Shown here in pieces: positions 32,999 to 43,536 of a stretch of DNA of 64,000 nt. The notes beneath the pieces were generated by a model. It ran no database searches. It was not told the DNA's origin and worked only from the letters and a program-made list of their open reading frames with translations. The stretch comes from Hypomesus transpacificus (lineage: Eukaryota > Chordata > Actinopteri > Osmeriformes > Osmeridae). The stretch is from the NCBI RefSeq assembly GCF_021917145.1, contig NC_061071.1, positions 4,731,689 to 4,795,688 of the forward strand, written 5' to 3'. Every line of letters begins with the position of its first letter. Within the stretch, counting starts at the first letter, position 1. The translations under genes and the position numbers were made by a program.

Positions 32999-33673
32999 GT
33001 AAGTGAAAAACTTTACTTAAATAAATGTAACCTTTTGAGTGTCTGCTTTTTTATAGACATGTCGAGATTTTTTTTTTCTTCAGTGTTCACTTCTATTTAC
33101 TAAAAATTAAAACATTGAACCAGCATGGGTAGACCGTTACAACCTTAAAGATCTTTTTTTTCTTCTTCATTGATCTACTTTTGGTTGAATCGTTTAAATA
33201 GCTTGATCACAAAGTTTGTATTCTTTTTTCATGTTAAAGCCGTTTGTTCATGGGTGGATTTTCTAATCATCTAACATTATTTGACATGTGGTTTTTGTAT
33301 ATGTAAGCCCTTTCATTTTTATATCTATACTCAATTTCTATTTTGTCTATTCATGAAGTACACTGTAGATTTTGCCAGGCTCAATTTATTACATCCTATA
33401 CCTAAAAATGAACATAGTCATTTCCTGAAAGAAGACCGTAATTTGTTTTCTCATATATCAATATACTAACTCATGTTCATGTTTTAAATTAAATGAATCT
33501 GTTTGATAACACTATGAAAATTTATGGAAGTTTTCAAATAAATCCTTAGGTGTCAACATTAAGCGGTTTGTGTCGTTGGTTGAAAAAACAGAAAAAGTCT
33601 ATCTCTGCCATCAAAGACAATCTCTTAAACCGCTGTGTAGTTGTGGAATCTGACGTAAAGTGTTTGTCTCCAG

Positions 33674-33993
33674 GCAACCGTGCCCCCACCCTGACGGTGC
33701 TGCCCCCCTCCAGTGAGGAACTGTCCAGTAAGAGTACAGCCACGCTGATGTGTCTGGCCAACAAGGGCTTCCCCTCAGACTGGACCCTCAGCTGGAAGGT
33801 GGACGGGAGCAGCAAGAAGAGCCAGGAGGCCAGCAGGGGGCTCCTGGAGAAGGACGGCCAGTACAGCTGGAGCAGCACCCTGACTCTCACTGCCCAGGAG
33901 TGGGCCAGCGTGCTGGAGGTGACCTGTGAGGCCCACCAGAGCTCCCAGCCTACGGTCACTCACACCCTGAAGAGAGAGCAGTGTTCTGAGTAG
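33674..33993 (+). CDS. IgL constant exon C1
   Basis: This is a single 320-nt constant-domain exon preceded by tttgtctccag. With the 1 nt from J it reads [17 protein letters not shown], a teleost light-chain C1-set Ig domain. It has the core cysteines (TLMCLANKG and VTCEAHQ), the Trp (TLSWKVDG), the YSWSSTLTL strand, and a penultimate EQCSE whose Cys pairs with the heavy chain. Stop TAG at 33,991. The 3' UTR runs to aataaa at 34,245-34,250. The exon is identical to C2 at all 320 positions by eye and differs from C3 at three. It is kappa-like in overall character; the teleost isotype (probably L1 type) is inference from the sequence. Confidence 0.97.
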
Positions 33994-34244
33994 CCCCAGG
34001 CTCACACAGCCCTGTGGAGAGGGGCTGCTTCCTCTGCTGGGACTCTGTTCTGTGCTCAGCCATTCTCTGTCCCCCTGATGGCTCACATGCAGACTAACAG
34101 GGAGCTTTGCTAGAGTCCACGTGTCGCTACTGTTTGTAGACTGAGGTTTTATCAGTGCTAAAGTTGACGTGTTGTGCTTTTGGTCACTATTCACTCTGTT
34201 AGTTGGCTTTGCTTTGTTGCTGGAATGTTGTTATTTTATGGGAC

Positions 34245-34250
34245 AATAAA
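34245..34250 (+). terminator. Polyadenylation signal of C1
   Basis: aataaa 252 bp after the C1 stop, followed by tttcttgttgaacttg. Equivalent signals lie at 47,906 (C2) and 57,788 (C3). Confidence 0.85.
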
Positions 34251-34719
34251 GATTTCTTGTTGAACTTGAAACTGCTGAATTTTGACTTTATTCATAAAAA
34301 TGTTGATTGATTGATTGCAGTATGCATCAAAAAATCGGATTGTACATTGAAAATATCTAATTACAACACGCAATTGTTGTCAGATAATGAAAGTAATACA
34401 AAGAATGATACATTATCAACCATTGCTGTTTCACTAAATGTAGATATTATCCAGACCAAACTTCAATCAGCTTCCATTCATCACTTATATGTATCTGTCA
34501 TCATGACACAACATATAGCAGGAGAGCTTACCTTTTACCACCATGAAAACATGGGATTGTGGTGTTCACCCATTATGGACAGACTCAACTAAATCTGATT
34601 CAGTCTGAATAACATTTGAATTCATTTATTAAATGCATTAATTAATTCTGCAGTGAGACAAAGGGTCCTTAATCTGTAAGACCCTTATAATCTTATAATT
34701 AAGTGATAATCTTTCTTAA

Positions 34720-35010
34720 TCTCCTAGGGCCAGGTGAGCATCTGGTGACAGTGCTGCTCTATTTTGGGAGTAGCAGAACCAGCCACCTTGACTATGCAAA
34801 TCTCAGTTTCACTCCCACAGTTCCATCTACAGTTGAACAGTTGAGTCTAAAATACCCCGGCCTGGGCCAGGTGTGAGGGGGGCTGGTTTCATTAATATGC
34901 GGGGAGAGGAGAGGGGGCTTATGAGTCATCTAACTCCTGTCTGAGATGAATGTAACACAGGAATGGAAGTGGTGACTTTCTCTCAAGTCTTCATGTTAGA
35001 GTTCTGACAG
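34720..35010. promoter_or_regulatory. Candidate IgL enhancer 3' of C1
   Basis: This conserved block is found 3' of all three C exons. It contains a perfect octamer atgcaaat (34,794-34,801) followed at once by ctcagtttcactccc (an IRF-type gaaa motif in complement). E-boxes caggtg (34,731), catctg (34,739) and another caggtg (about 34,868) surround it. Octamer plus E-box combinations characterise immunoglobulin enhancers, and enhancers between C and V have been described in teleost light-chain loci. Function here is inference. Confidence 0.6.
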
Positions 35011-35730
35011 GAACTGTCATCTGATGTAGAAAACGTCATGACAGAATCGAAGTGTATGTCAGATATTAGGTTTCAGTGAGACAGATGACAGAGGTAGAAA
35101 GGTAGTTGATCGTGATAGGGATGATGATTATGATGATGATTAGGAAGGCTGACTAGGATGATTGTGGTATTTTTAAAACATGTTATACCTTTTAAATGAC
35201 TGTCCAGTAATTATTCAGTATCAGGGATATCGACCAGCCTGATGAATATATAGTCTCTGATGAACATTAAGTCTGAATAAGAGAGTCAGTGAAGACATGT
35301 TTCATACAAATATATATAAAAATTATGTTTTGTACTTCTATAAGTGATTTAATATCTAAACGTCATGAGCCTAAACATTTTCAGGACTGCTTTGACATGA
35401 GGGTGGGTTGTTTGAAATATATTATCTTGGTTACTATGCTGTTGCCAAGCAGTATTGTATTATGGCACTGTTATGTTACGACATCTAATAGGAAATGCAC
35501 CTGCGCACTATTTGCGGGGTTGTAGTGTTCACGGGGTTTTGTGGTTTGACTAAACAGCACAAACTGTACTGCCTGGTTATTTACACAAATATTACAATGA
35601 ACACCACTGATATATTCAGCTCAGTGTAACAAAGGCCAGTCAGTGTACCATGTCACTGTCTCTTCCCTCTCAGCACCTGCAGTAGGTCTCAGCTGTAGCA
35701 GTGCAGTCACTGTGCAGTCTGACTGAGGGA
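35011..35730. other. Conserved C-to-V intergenic sequence
   Basis: Non-coding. The same sequence lies after each C: here, at 48,690-48,933 plus 52,174-52,670 (split by a hAT element), and at about 58,580-59,312. Short frames shared by the copies (starting MKTCFIQIY) are too weak to be genes. Confidence 0.55.
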
Positions 35731-35758
35731 GGTTTCTGTACGGCTCTATATCACTGTG
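35731..35758 (-). other. 12-spacer recombination signal of VL2
   Basis: Heptamer CACAGTG, 12-bp spacer, nonamer ACAGAAACC (one mismatch from consensus). Confidence 0.9.
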
Positions 35759-36276
35759 TGAACACCCAGACACTGTTAGGGTAGTGGAAACTCTGACAGT
35801 AGTAATCTCCTGCATCTCCAGCCTGGACTCCACTGATGGTCAGAGTGAAGTCACTCCCAGATCCACTGCCACTGAATCTAGATGCAGTCCCAGTGTGGAG
35901 CGTTCTAACAGTGTGGATCAGGAGACTAGGTTGTTTTCCAGGTTTCTGGAGGTACCACGCTAGACACTGGTGACCCCATGATTGACCATTGTAACAATTT
36001 CCATACACATCACTGCTGGTTTTACACTGCAGAGATAGACTGTCCTGGGAGAACAGCTTTCACTGCAGGAGTCTGAGTCACAGTGATCTGTCCTCTGGAC
36101 TCTATGGGTGAAAAGAGAACGTTGTTACCATACAAAAGCATCTATTTTAACTCAATTAATGGAACATAATTTAATCGTCCGTCGTTTGAGCTGTTTGAAT
36201 AAATTGTGTTTCATAGATCTTTCTTACCCTGTATGTACACAGCTAGAGTCCAGATGAAGATGGTGATCAGAGTCAT
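35759..36276 (-). pseudogene. IgL variable segment VL2 (family B), frameshifted
   Basis: The leader exon (36,228-36,276; [16 protein letters not shown]) and splice sites are intact. The V exon is 35,759-36,101. Compared with VL3 and VL5, two bases are missing in framework 1 at about 36,032-36,038 (ctgcagagatagactgtcctggg against the 25-nt version), shifting the frame before the first Cys. Framework 2 onward is otherwise well kept, including [25 protein letters not shown] and [10 protein letters not shown], and the recombination signal is nearly consensus. It could still recombine but would not give a product. Confidence 0.9.
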
Positions 36277-36341
36277 GGTTGTTGTGGGTTCTGTTGTCAT
36301 GAAAGACAGCTCTCAGTCAGGAGGTGTTAAACTCACAGGAC

Positions 36342-36386
36342 TATAAACACTCCCAGACCACTGAAGCATGTGCTGCCTATGCAAAG
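36342..36386 (-). promoter_or_regulatory. VL2 promoter elements
   Basis: The sense strand carries CTTTGCAT (36,379-36,386), one base off the octamer, then TTTATA (36,342-36,347). All family-B segments carry the same variant octamer. Confidence 0.6.
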
Positions 36387-36527
36387 TGTCCTCTCTGTAC
36401 AGACAGACTTTCTTGGACCCACAGAGAAACTGTAGTTGAAGAGATATGTGAACTGAGGCTTGATGTCTCAAAAACCACAGCATGTCTCTCTCTAGTGGTC
36501 AGTATGGGTACTTCAGAGTGTGAGTGG

Positions 36528-36774
36528 GTCCAGAACACTGTGACTCAGACTCCTGCAGTGAAAGCTGTTCTTTAAATTATTAAGTCAATGTATCAAAGAT
36601 TCCTGTTAGTCTACATCAGACTCCTTATACCACACTCCACAAATGAAAAGTAGCCACACTCTCTGTCTGTCTCTCTCTAGTGGTCAGTGTGGGTACTTCA
36701 GTGTGTGAGTGGGTTTACAGAGTCCAGAAGACAGAACACTGTAACTCAGACTCCTGCAGTGAAAGCTGTTCTCC
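36528..36774 (+). pseudogene. Two plus-strand V framework-1 relics
   Basis: 36,528-36,571 and 36,721-36,774 read in the plus direction like the start of a family V exon (agtccagaagacagaacactg, then [13 protein letters not shown] in translation). The second is preceded by an acceptor-like tttacag. They are tandem copies of one ~190-bp unit that begins tctctctagtggtcagt. Both end where framework 1 should continue. They are in the opposite orientation to every other V in the window. Confidence 0.75.
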
Positions 36775-36904
36775 TTTAAATCATGAAATCAATGTCTCAA
36801 AGACTCCTTATACCACACTCCACAAATGAATGTAGAACAAGTGTTTTTCAGATTCAACTATTGACAGTGACAAGGGGACTCTTGCAAAGCTTCTGGTTAG
36901 TCTA

Positions 36905-37838
36905 CATCAGGGGTGGGGAACCTTTTTTCTGCCAAGGGCCATTTGGATATTTATAAAATAATTTGGGGTCGTGCATAATTATCAACTTAAGGATGTGCCT
37001 GCTATATTTGGTCAAACATTTAATTAACTCGCCCCTATTATGATGGCTGCAACTGCTTCTCTTTGGTGAGGTTTGTGATGTTAGCTGGCAGGGCCGGATG
37101 CAGCCTGCTTTGACTGCAGTGAACATTTCTCGAGGGGTATTATGATTACGAAAAGGGATCGTATTATTTTTTTATCGTTACTATTTTTGAGATTGCTTAT
37201 TGATCCGAATGTTAATCAGGCTCGGAGCCTGACGTTGTAAACATTCGCCCAAACCAACTACGTATTCTGGGTTTCATTTGATGCTAGAAAGGGAATTCCA
37301 CACTTTTTGAATCAGTTTTAATGAGTTCAGTAAGATCCTATTAAAAGAGCATGGCAAGTAGTACGATGGACAGGAAGCTGAAAGACATGACTGTCTAGAG
37401 GTTCTGATCCAGTGACTGACGAGCATTGGACAGGCATGGCTATAAACACTGCTCACTACACAAACAACACCCTCTATATGCACATGTTCCAGAGTCAACT
37501 TGAACTTGAACTAACATTTTTGTCAATTCTGCCATATGAACACGAAACACAGAGGAATCAAAATTAAGTTTCCCTCAGACCCACGGTGTTTGAATATAAA
37601 AAGGCAGACATACAATATTTAAAAAATATTTTAAAAAACAATACGTATGTAGAAATGTTAAAAGACAAGATGTACAGATGAATTATGTATGTATTAGAGA
37701 ATTATGTACAACATGTACAACAGATGGTATATTGTCTTTTATTGTGTAAAGTGGCTGGTGCTGTAGATGGGGGAGGGAAGTAAAGAGTTCAAGAGTGCGT
37801 ATGGAGGGATTTATGGGAGCATTATACATTTATATATT
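36905..37838. other. Gene-free stretch with a hAT-like end
   Basis: caggggtggggaaccttttt at 36,908 is a typical hAT terminal sequence, but its partner end was not found. The remainder is AT-rich and holds no gene. Confidence 0.4.
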
Positions 37839-38030
37839 TACATTTAGTCATTTAGCAGACACTCTTATCCAGAGCGACATACAGTAAGTACAGGGACATT
37901 CCCCCCGAGGCAAGTAGGGTGAAGTGCCTTGCCCAAGGACACAACGTCATTTGGCTTGGCGGGGAATCGATCCGGCAACCTTCTGATTACTAGTCCGACT
38001 CCCTCACCTCTCAGCCATCTGACTCCCGGA
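37839..38030 (-). mobile_element. tRNA-derived SINE
   Basis: On the minus strand it begins with a tRNA-like head (gtcagatggctgagaggtga, A-box like; gccggatcgattccc, B-box like). Next comes a body with ccttgggcaaggcacttcac. It ends in the L2-like tail (gataagagtgtctgctaaatg). This order is a complete SINE that would use L2 machinery. Confidence 0.8.
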
Positions 38031-38215
38031 GCAAGGAAGAGGAGTGGGAGAGTGGGGAGAGAGTTCAGCATCCTCACAACCTGATGTGTGAATCTGGCCC
38101 GGTACCTTCTCCCAGATGGCAGGAGGCCATCCAACAGGGTGTGGGAGGGATGGGTTGCATCAGCAGTGATGCTGTTTGCTATAGGGTGAGACGGGTGTTG
38201 TAGATGTCCGAGAGT

Positions 38216-38250
<35 letters not shown>

Positions 38251-39350
38251 GGGGGAATGGGGCACCAGTGATCCTGCTGGCTGCATTCACTATACACTGC
38301 TTGGTCTTCCTGTTGCATGCAGTGCAGCTTCAGTTCCATACAGTGATGCAGCTGGTCAGGATGCTTTCAATGGTGCCCCGGTAGAATGTGCACCTGATAC
38401 TGGAGGTGCCGGGGCTCTCGCTCTCTTCAGTTTGTGGAGGAAGAAAAGTCGTTGGTGATCCTTCCTAGCTAGCGATGTGGTGTTGGTTGTCCAGGGGAGG
38501 TTCTCAGTCATGTACTCTCCCAGAAATGTTGCACTGCTGACCCTCTCGACAGCAGCGCAGTTGATGGTCAGTGGTGGGTACTTGTTGGGGCCTCTACTGA
38601 AGTTGATGACCATCTCCTTCGTTTTCTCCACAGAAAGACAGAGGATGTTATTCTTGTTCTTACACCACTTGGCCAGGAGGCTTGCCTCCTTCATGCAGTT
38701 TGTCTCGTAGTTGTTGCTGATTAGTCCCACTGAGCTGGGAGCTGAGCACACATCCTTGGTGGACCCCTTGGGTCAGCATGATGGTGCTGGATGTGTTGGT
38801 GCCGACCCGCACTGCTTGTGATCTACCAATAAAGAAGTCCAGCAGCCAATTACAGAGATATGTGTTCACTCTAAGCCGATCCAGTTTCAAGATTATCTGC
38901 TGAGGGATGATGGTGTTGAATGCTGAACGAAAATCCATGAACAGCATTCTCACATACAACCCCTTAAGGTCCAGGTGTGTGGGACTGGGTGGAGGGCAGA
39001 TGATGTTGCATCATCAGTGGAGCAGTTTGTCCCATATGACAAACTGAAGAGGGTCCAGGCAGGGTGGGAAGATGGATTTGATGTGCCGCATGACTAGCCA
39101 CTCAAAGCACTTCATACTAACGGAGGTCAGTGCAACAGGGCAGTAGTCATTGAAGCATGATGGAGGTGACTTCTTTGTCACAGGAATAATGTTAGTGGCT
39201 TTGAAGCACGTGGTAACAACAACCTGACTGAGAGGTGTTGAAGATGTCTGTGAGGACATCTTTGAGCTCCTCTGCACTGTCCTTCAGTACACAAACAGGT
39301 ATGTTGTCTGGACCAGCTGAAGTGTGTGGGGATGCCAGATTTTAAAGTTT
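38031..39350 (-). mobile_element. Rex1/CR1-like LINE, broken reverse transcriptase
   Basis: Several minus-strand frames together resemble a CR1-clade reverse transcriptase. From 5' to 3' they show [19 protein letters not shown] (39,014-39,277), [19 protein letters not shown] with [14 protein letters not shown] and [10 protein letters not shown] (38,660-38,959), then LSVEKTKEMVINF and TINCAAVERVSSATFLGEY (38,356-38,751), and a C-terminal segment near 37,865-38,290. Frameshifts separate them, and the catalytic FADD region is missing. It is a dead copy inserted between VL2 and VL3. A run of 34 G lies at 38,216-38,249. Confidence 0.8.
38216..38249. repeat. Run of 34 G
   Basis: An uninterrupted homopolymer within the LINE remnant, followed by tggggg. 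The exact length may be affected by sequencing. Confidence 0.8.
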
Positions 39351-39783
39351 GAGTGAGACAGATGACAGAGGCAAAAAGGTAGATGATCATGACAGGGATA
39401 ATAATTAAGAAGGCTGACTAGGATGATTGTGGTATTTTTGGAACACATTATACTTCCAGTACTTTTTCAGTGCCAGGAATGTTGATCAGCCTGATGAACA
39501 CTAGTAAGTCTGAATGAATGAGCCAGTGAAGACATGTTTTAAACAAATATATAAAGATGATGTTTTGTTCTTGAGTCATTTCATATTTAAACATTATGAG
39601 CTAAAAGGTTTTCAGGACTGCTTTGACATGAGGGTGGGTTAGTTGACATATGAACATCACTGACATATTTAGCTCAGTGTAACCAAGGCCAGTCAGTGTT
39701 CCATGTGACTGTCTCTTCCCTTTCAGCACCTGCAGTAGGTCCCAGCTGTAGCAATGCAGTCACTGTGCAATCTGACGAGGGGA

Positions 39784-39811
39784 GGTTTTTGCACGGCTCT
39801 GTATCACTGTG
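39784..39811 (-). other. 12-spacer recombination signal of VL3
   Basis: Heptamer CACAGTG, 12-bp spacer, nonamer GCAAAAACC (one mismatch). Confidence 0.9.
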
Positions 39812-40331
39812 TGAACACGTACACACTGTTCGGGTAGTGTAAACTCTGACAGTAGTAATCTCCTGCATCTTCAGCCTGGACTTCACTGATGGTCAGAGTG
39901 AAGTCACTCCCAGATCCACTGCCACTGAATCTAGATGCAGTCCCAGTGTGCAGCGTTTTAACAGTGCGGATCAGGAGACTGGGTTGTTCTCCAGGTTTCT
40001 GGAGGTACCACGCTAGACACTGGTGACCCCATGATTGACCATTGTAACAATTTCCATGCACATCACTGCTGGTTTTACACTGCAGAGAGACGGACTGTCC
40101 TGGGAGAACAGCTTTCACTGCAGGAGTCTGAGTGACAGTGATCTGTCCTCTGGACTCTATAGGTGAAAAAAGAACGTTATTACCATACAAAAGCATCTAT
40201 TTTAACTCAATTAACAGAACATAATTTAATCATCCGTCGTTTGAGCTGTTTGAATAAATGGTGTTTCATAGATCTCTCTTACCCTGTATGTAGACAGCTA
40301 GAGTCCAGATGAAGAGGGTGATCAGAGTCAT
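39812..40331 (-). CDS. IgL variable segment VL3 (family B), apparently functional
   Basis: Leader exon 40,283-40,331 ([16 protein letters not shown]) is followed by a 126-bp intron and V exon 39,812-40,156 starting [17 protein letters not shown]. The exon is open throughout, with framework Cys (LQCKTSS), [29 protein letters not shown] and [19 protein letters not shown]1 carries the extra Cys pair GNC and HQC. The nonamer has one mismatch. Its nearest J pair on the right is cassette 2 (46,266); joining would invert about 6.5 kb that includes the Harbinger-like insertion. Confidence 0.94.
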
Positions 40332-40397
40332 GGTTGTTGTGGGTTCTGTTGTCATGAAGGAGAAGCTCTCAGTCAGGAGGTGTTAAACTCACAGGAC

Positions 40398-40442
40398 TAT
40401 AAACACTCCCAGACCACTGAAGCATGTGCTGCCTATGCAAAG
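40398..40442 (-). promoter_or_regulatory. VL3 promoter elements
   Basis: Sense-strand CTTTGCAT (40,435-40,442) and TTTATA (40,398-40,403), as in the other family-B segments. Confidence 0.6.
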
Positions 40443-40751
40443 TGTCCTCTCTGTGCAGACAGGCTTTTTTGGACCCACAGTCTCTTGTAGTTCAAGAGAC
40501 TGGTGCAAAGTGCCCGTAATAAAGTTGGCGGCACAAACACATAGACCATTGGAATTATATATAGGGCTCAAACACCCATTATACCAGAAACACAAACCAC
40601 TCATTATATCACAAACGCAAACACTCACTATGCCACATTCCACAAATGAATACTGAACAAGTATAAGTGCTTTTCAGATTCCACTGTTGACAGTGACAAA
40701 GGGATTCTAGCAAAGATTCCTGTTAGTCTACATCATGTTATAAATGAGCAG

Positions 40752-42546
40752 GGGGGTATTCCAAGTAGCGGGTTTAATGAAAACTTTGAGTTGTTTAACC
40801 CTGAAAAGAGGCATACTCCGAGTTCCACGTTCCAGAAAGAGAGGTAACGAAACCTTTTGGTAAGTTTCCATGGTAACTTACTCCTTGAAACTAACCTGCT
40901 CGCTAGCAGGTTTTCCATGCCGAACTCTGCTTTCAACCGATCCGCCCCCACTTTCTTAGCCTGATAGGGTTAGCAGACACGGCATATCATTTCCTGGTTC
41001 AGCCGAGCGATCTCAAACAAAATGTAATTCGCTTAGTTATACGCCGGGAGACGATTTTAAGACTGCGGTTTGATGTACTTTAATTCCCTGATAAATACCT
41101 AAATTAACGTCACCGTTTCCTGTCACAATCTGTAATTTATTTTAGCAACATTCTCAGCCCTTGGGTCTTCATCGATAGTGTTACTCGCCGTGGATTTGCA
41201 CTCAGAATGGACGAAATACCTTTTGCCACTGAAATAAAGAAAATTAATTGAAATTATATTTGGTCTTCTTTATTGCCTACAAATAGAAATCCAACAATGA
41301 GTAGCCTATTTCTATCGGCTATTGTTCCTACAATTTACATGATTCATATGATTCCTACAATTTACATGATGTAGGCTACCGTCCTGTAACTGTTATTTCA
41401 GCAAATCTATTTCAACATTGTTGGGGGTCAATATATTGGCCAAACAACCTAAACTAATTCCCCTATGGTTTGAAGGAAGATGGGAAACTGAACAGTGTAT
41501 TAACATTAACCAAATAATGCCAATACCAATGGAATTACAGGTATTTGACTCTTTGGGTTAAATCAGAGTAAGAATGGTCAAATTAAGGTTAAATAATATT
41601 ATCATTTTATCATATTGCAAATGAATGCAATCAATTAAGTTAACTCTTATGCCTACTCTACCATGATTATTGTAAACCAGAGATAGAAAGCATGAGGTGA
41701 GGAAGAAGGAGTAGGCCTAGGCCAAGCCAGAGCTGTGGAGAAGGTCTCAGGAGATCAAGAATCCACAGAACAATGCTTCACAATTCCTTTTATACCCAAG
41801 AACAACTACAATCACACCAGAATCTTGACCCTTACTTATCAACATGTCTAGCAATGCTACAGTAAGTTACAAAGATGTGAGAGCCATCAAGTTGAGACTC
41901 CATCCAGTAACTCCATATTTTACCATATGAGAGGTGGGGGCAGGTGGATAGCCTTACAAGATCAGCCTTTATTCTTCTGCCCTATGTACAACATCTCCTG
42001 GTCAAAATTGAAATTCAGCAAATTCAACAATTAATATTAATGTAGGTTATTGTTCCTACAATTAACATCACCTGTGACCATGCATCCTCCCGTAACTGGT
42101 GTTCCAGTAAATCTTTTTGGAGATTAGCCTTTATTCTTCTACTTTAAGTAGGCCTACACCATCTCTTGGTCAGTTTTTGGCACTTTCTTCACGAGGTGCA
42201 ATTTGTACAACTCATTTACTTGTAACTGAGTATTCATGAGATTACATTAGCTACATTTCACAGTTCAACATGCAAAATTCACTTGCCATTAAATGAACAT
42301 CTCACTGTATACAGCATCCATGCTCTGTTCAACAGGATCAGAATGTGCAAATCGTTTTTTTAATATTAATTATTCTCACAATGTTAGTGTAACTGACAAT
42401 TCCGTACAAGCCTGTAAATAAAAGTAGATGTTGAGAGAACTACCAGTAGCTACATACATAATTCTCTGCATCCATTTCTGCGGCAGCAGTCAATGTCTCT
42501 TCGTCATCTTAATCATCTTAATCATCTTAATCATCTTAATCATCTT

Positions 42547-42613
<67 letters not shown>

Positions 42614-43263
42614 TTTTGATGAAAAACATTCTGTTGGGGGAAACTGCTACTACAAATTGAAATAGGCACCAATTGATATTTACTTAGTATCATGTCGAAT
42701 ATGATTAAAACTAAGGTGACGTCGAGGCTACAATCACAAGAGTAGAGCCTATAGCCTAAGCAAAATATGCGTTACCGGTTCGTAGTATGTTTTACATTAA
42801 TAAAACATTGAACACTTTTTCTCCTGTAATATTAACAAACAGTGGGGAAACATTTTCAATTTATGGCTGGCTATTGCCTTCAAATGTATGCATTGACTCG
42901 GCAGCAATTGCCTCCCACGCCACTTGTATACGCTGCTACAGCCGTGTTGCTTTTTTCCTGGAATATGTGCTCGACCATAAACACAAAATAAAACTTGTAT
43001 CTGAAGTTTGGTGGAGTATGCAAAGTTTTTTTCGCCGTGTGCCATGGTGGATCCTAGAATCGGAGCTCCATTGATGTTGGCTTTCAATAGTTCTAATGCC
43101 CGCGCTTAACTCTGAGTTGACGTAGCCTACTCCGAGTTGAGATAACAAATTCATATCAGCTTTTCTGGAACCGAATTTTCAGAGTTTCCCATGTTAGAGT
43201 AACTCAACTCAGAGTTCAGGGTTTATCTCAGAGTTTGTTAAACCCGCTACCTGGAATACCCCC
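40752..43263. mobile_element. Harbinger-like DNA element, 2.5 kb
   Basis: The ends gggggtattccaagtagcgg and the complement of ccgctacctggaataccccc match with one mismatch over 20 bp; the similarity continues into gggttta. CAG flanks both sides (40,749-40,751 and 43,264-43,266), a 3-bp duplication typical of PIF/Harbinger. The equivalent site near VL5 (about 53,632, gagcaggatagag) is empty. No intact transposase was recognised. An (atc)n microsatellite lies at 42,505-42,613. Confidence 0.75.
42505..42613. repeat. (ATCATCTTA)n and (ATC)n microsatellite
   Basis: About five 9-bp units followed by more than 20 atc triplets, inside the Harbinger-like element. Poly-Ile and poly-Met frames here are artefacts. 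Confidence 0.95.
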
Positions 43264-43536
43264 CAGGATAGAGAACAAGCTGAGCACAGAACAAATCCTG
43301 TAAGTAAAGAGGCAGACTTAACAAATCATATGCTGTTCAAAGTAAATGACAAAATCTGTGTCAGTACTCCTTAAGAACTTCAAGTAAGTTATTTTGAAGC
43401 TTGTTAATCATATTGATACAATGATAGTAAGATGTTTTAGTTAGGCTTGTTTCCTGTATCAACAAGGTCATAGTAGATCATGTGTGAGCGTTTGTATGGT
43501 AATAGTTTTAATCCCATTCTCTGTTCTTGCTCCTTT

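Noticed and set aside
33546-33959. Antisense frame of about 137 codons over C1, repeated over C2 and C3
   Set aside because: The sense C exon is certain, and the antisense frame is conserved only because the exon is. The minus strand has no splice or promoter support.
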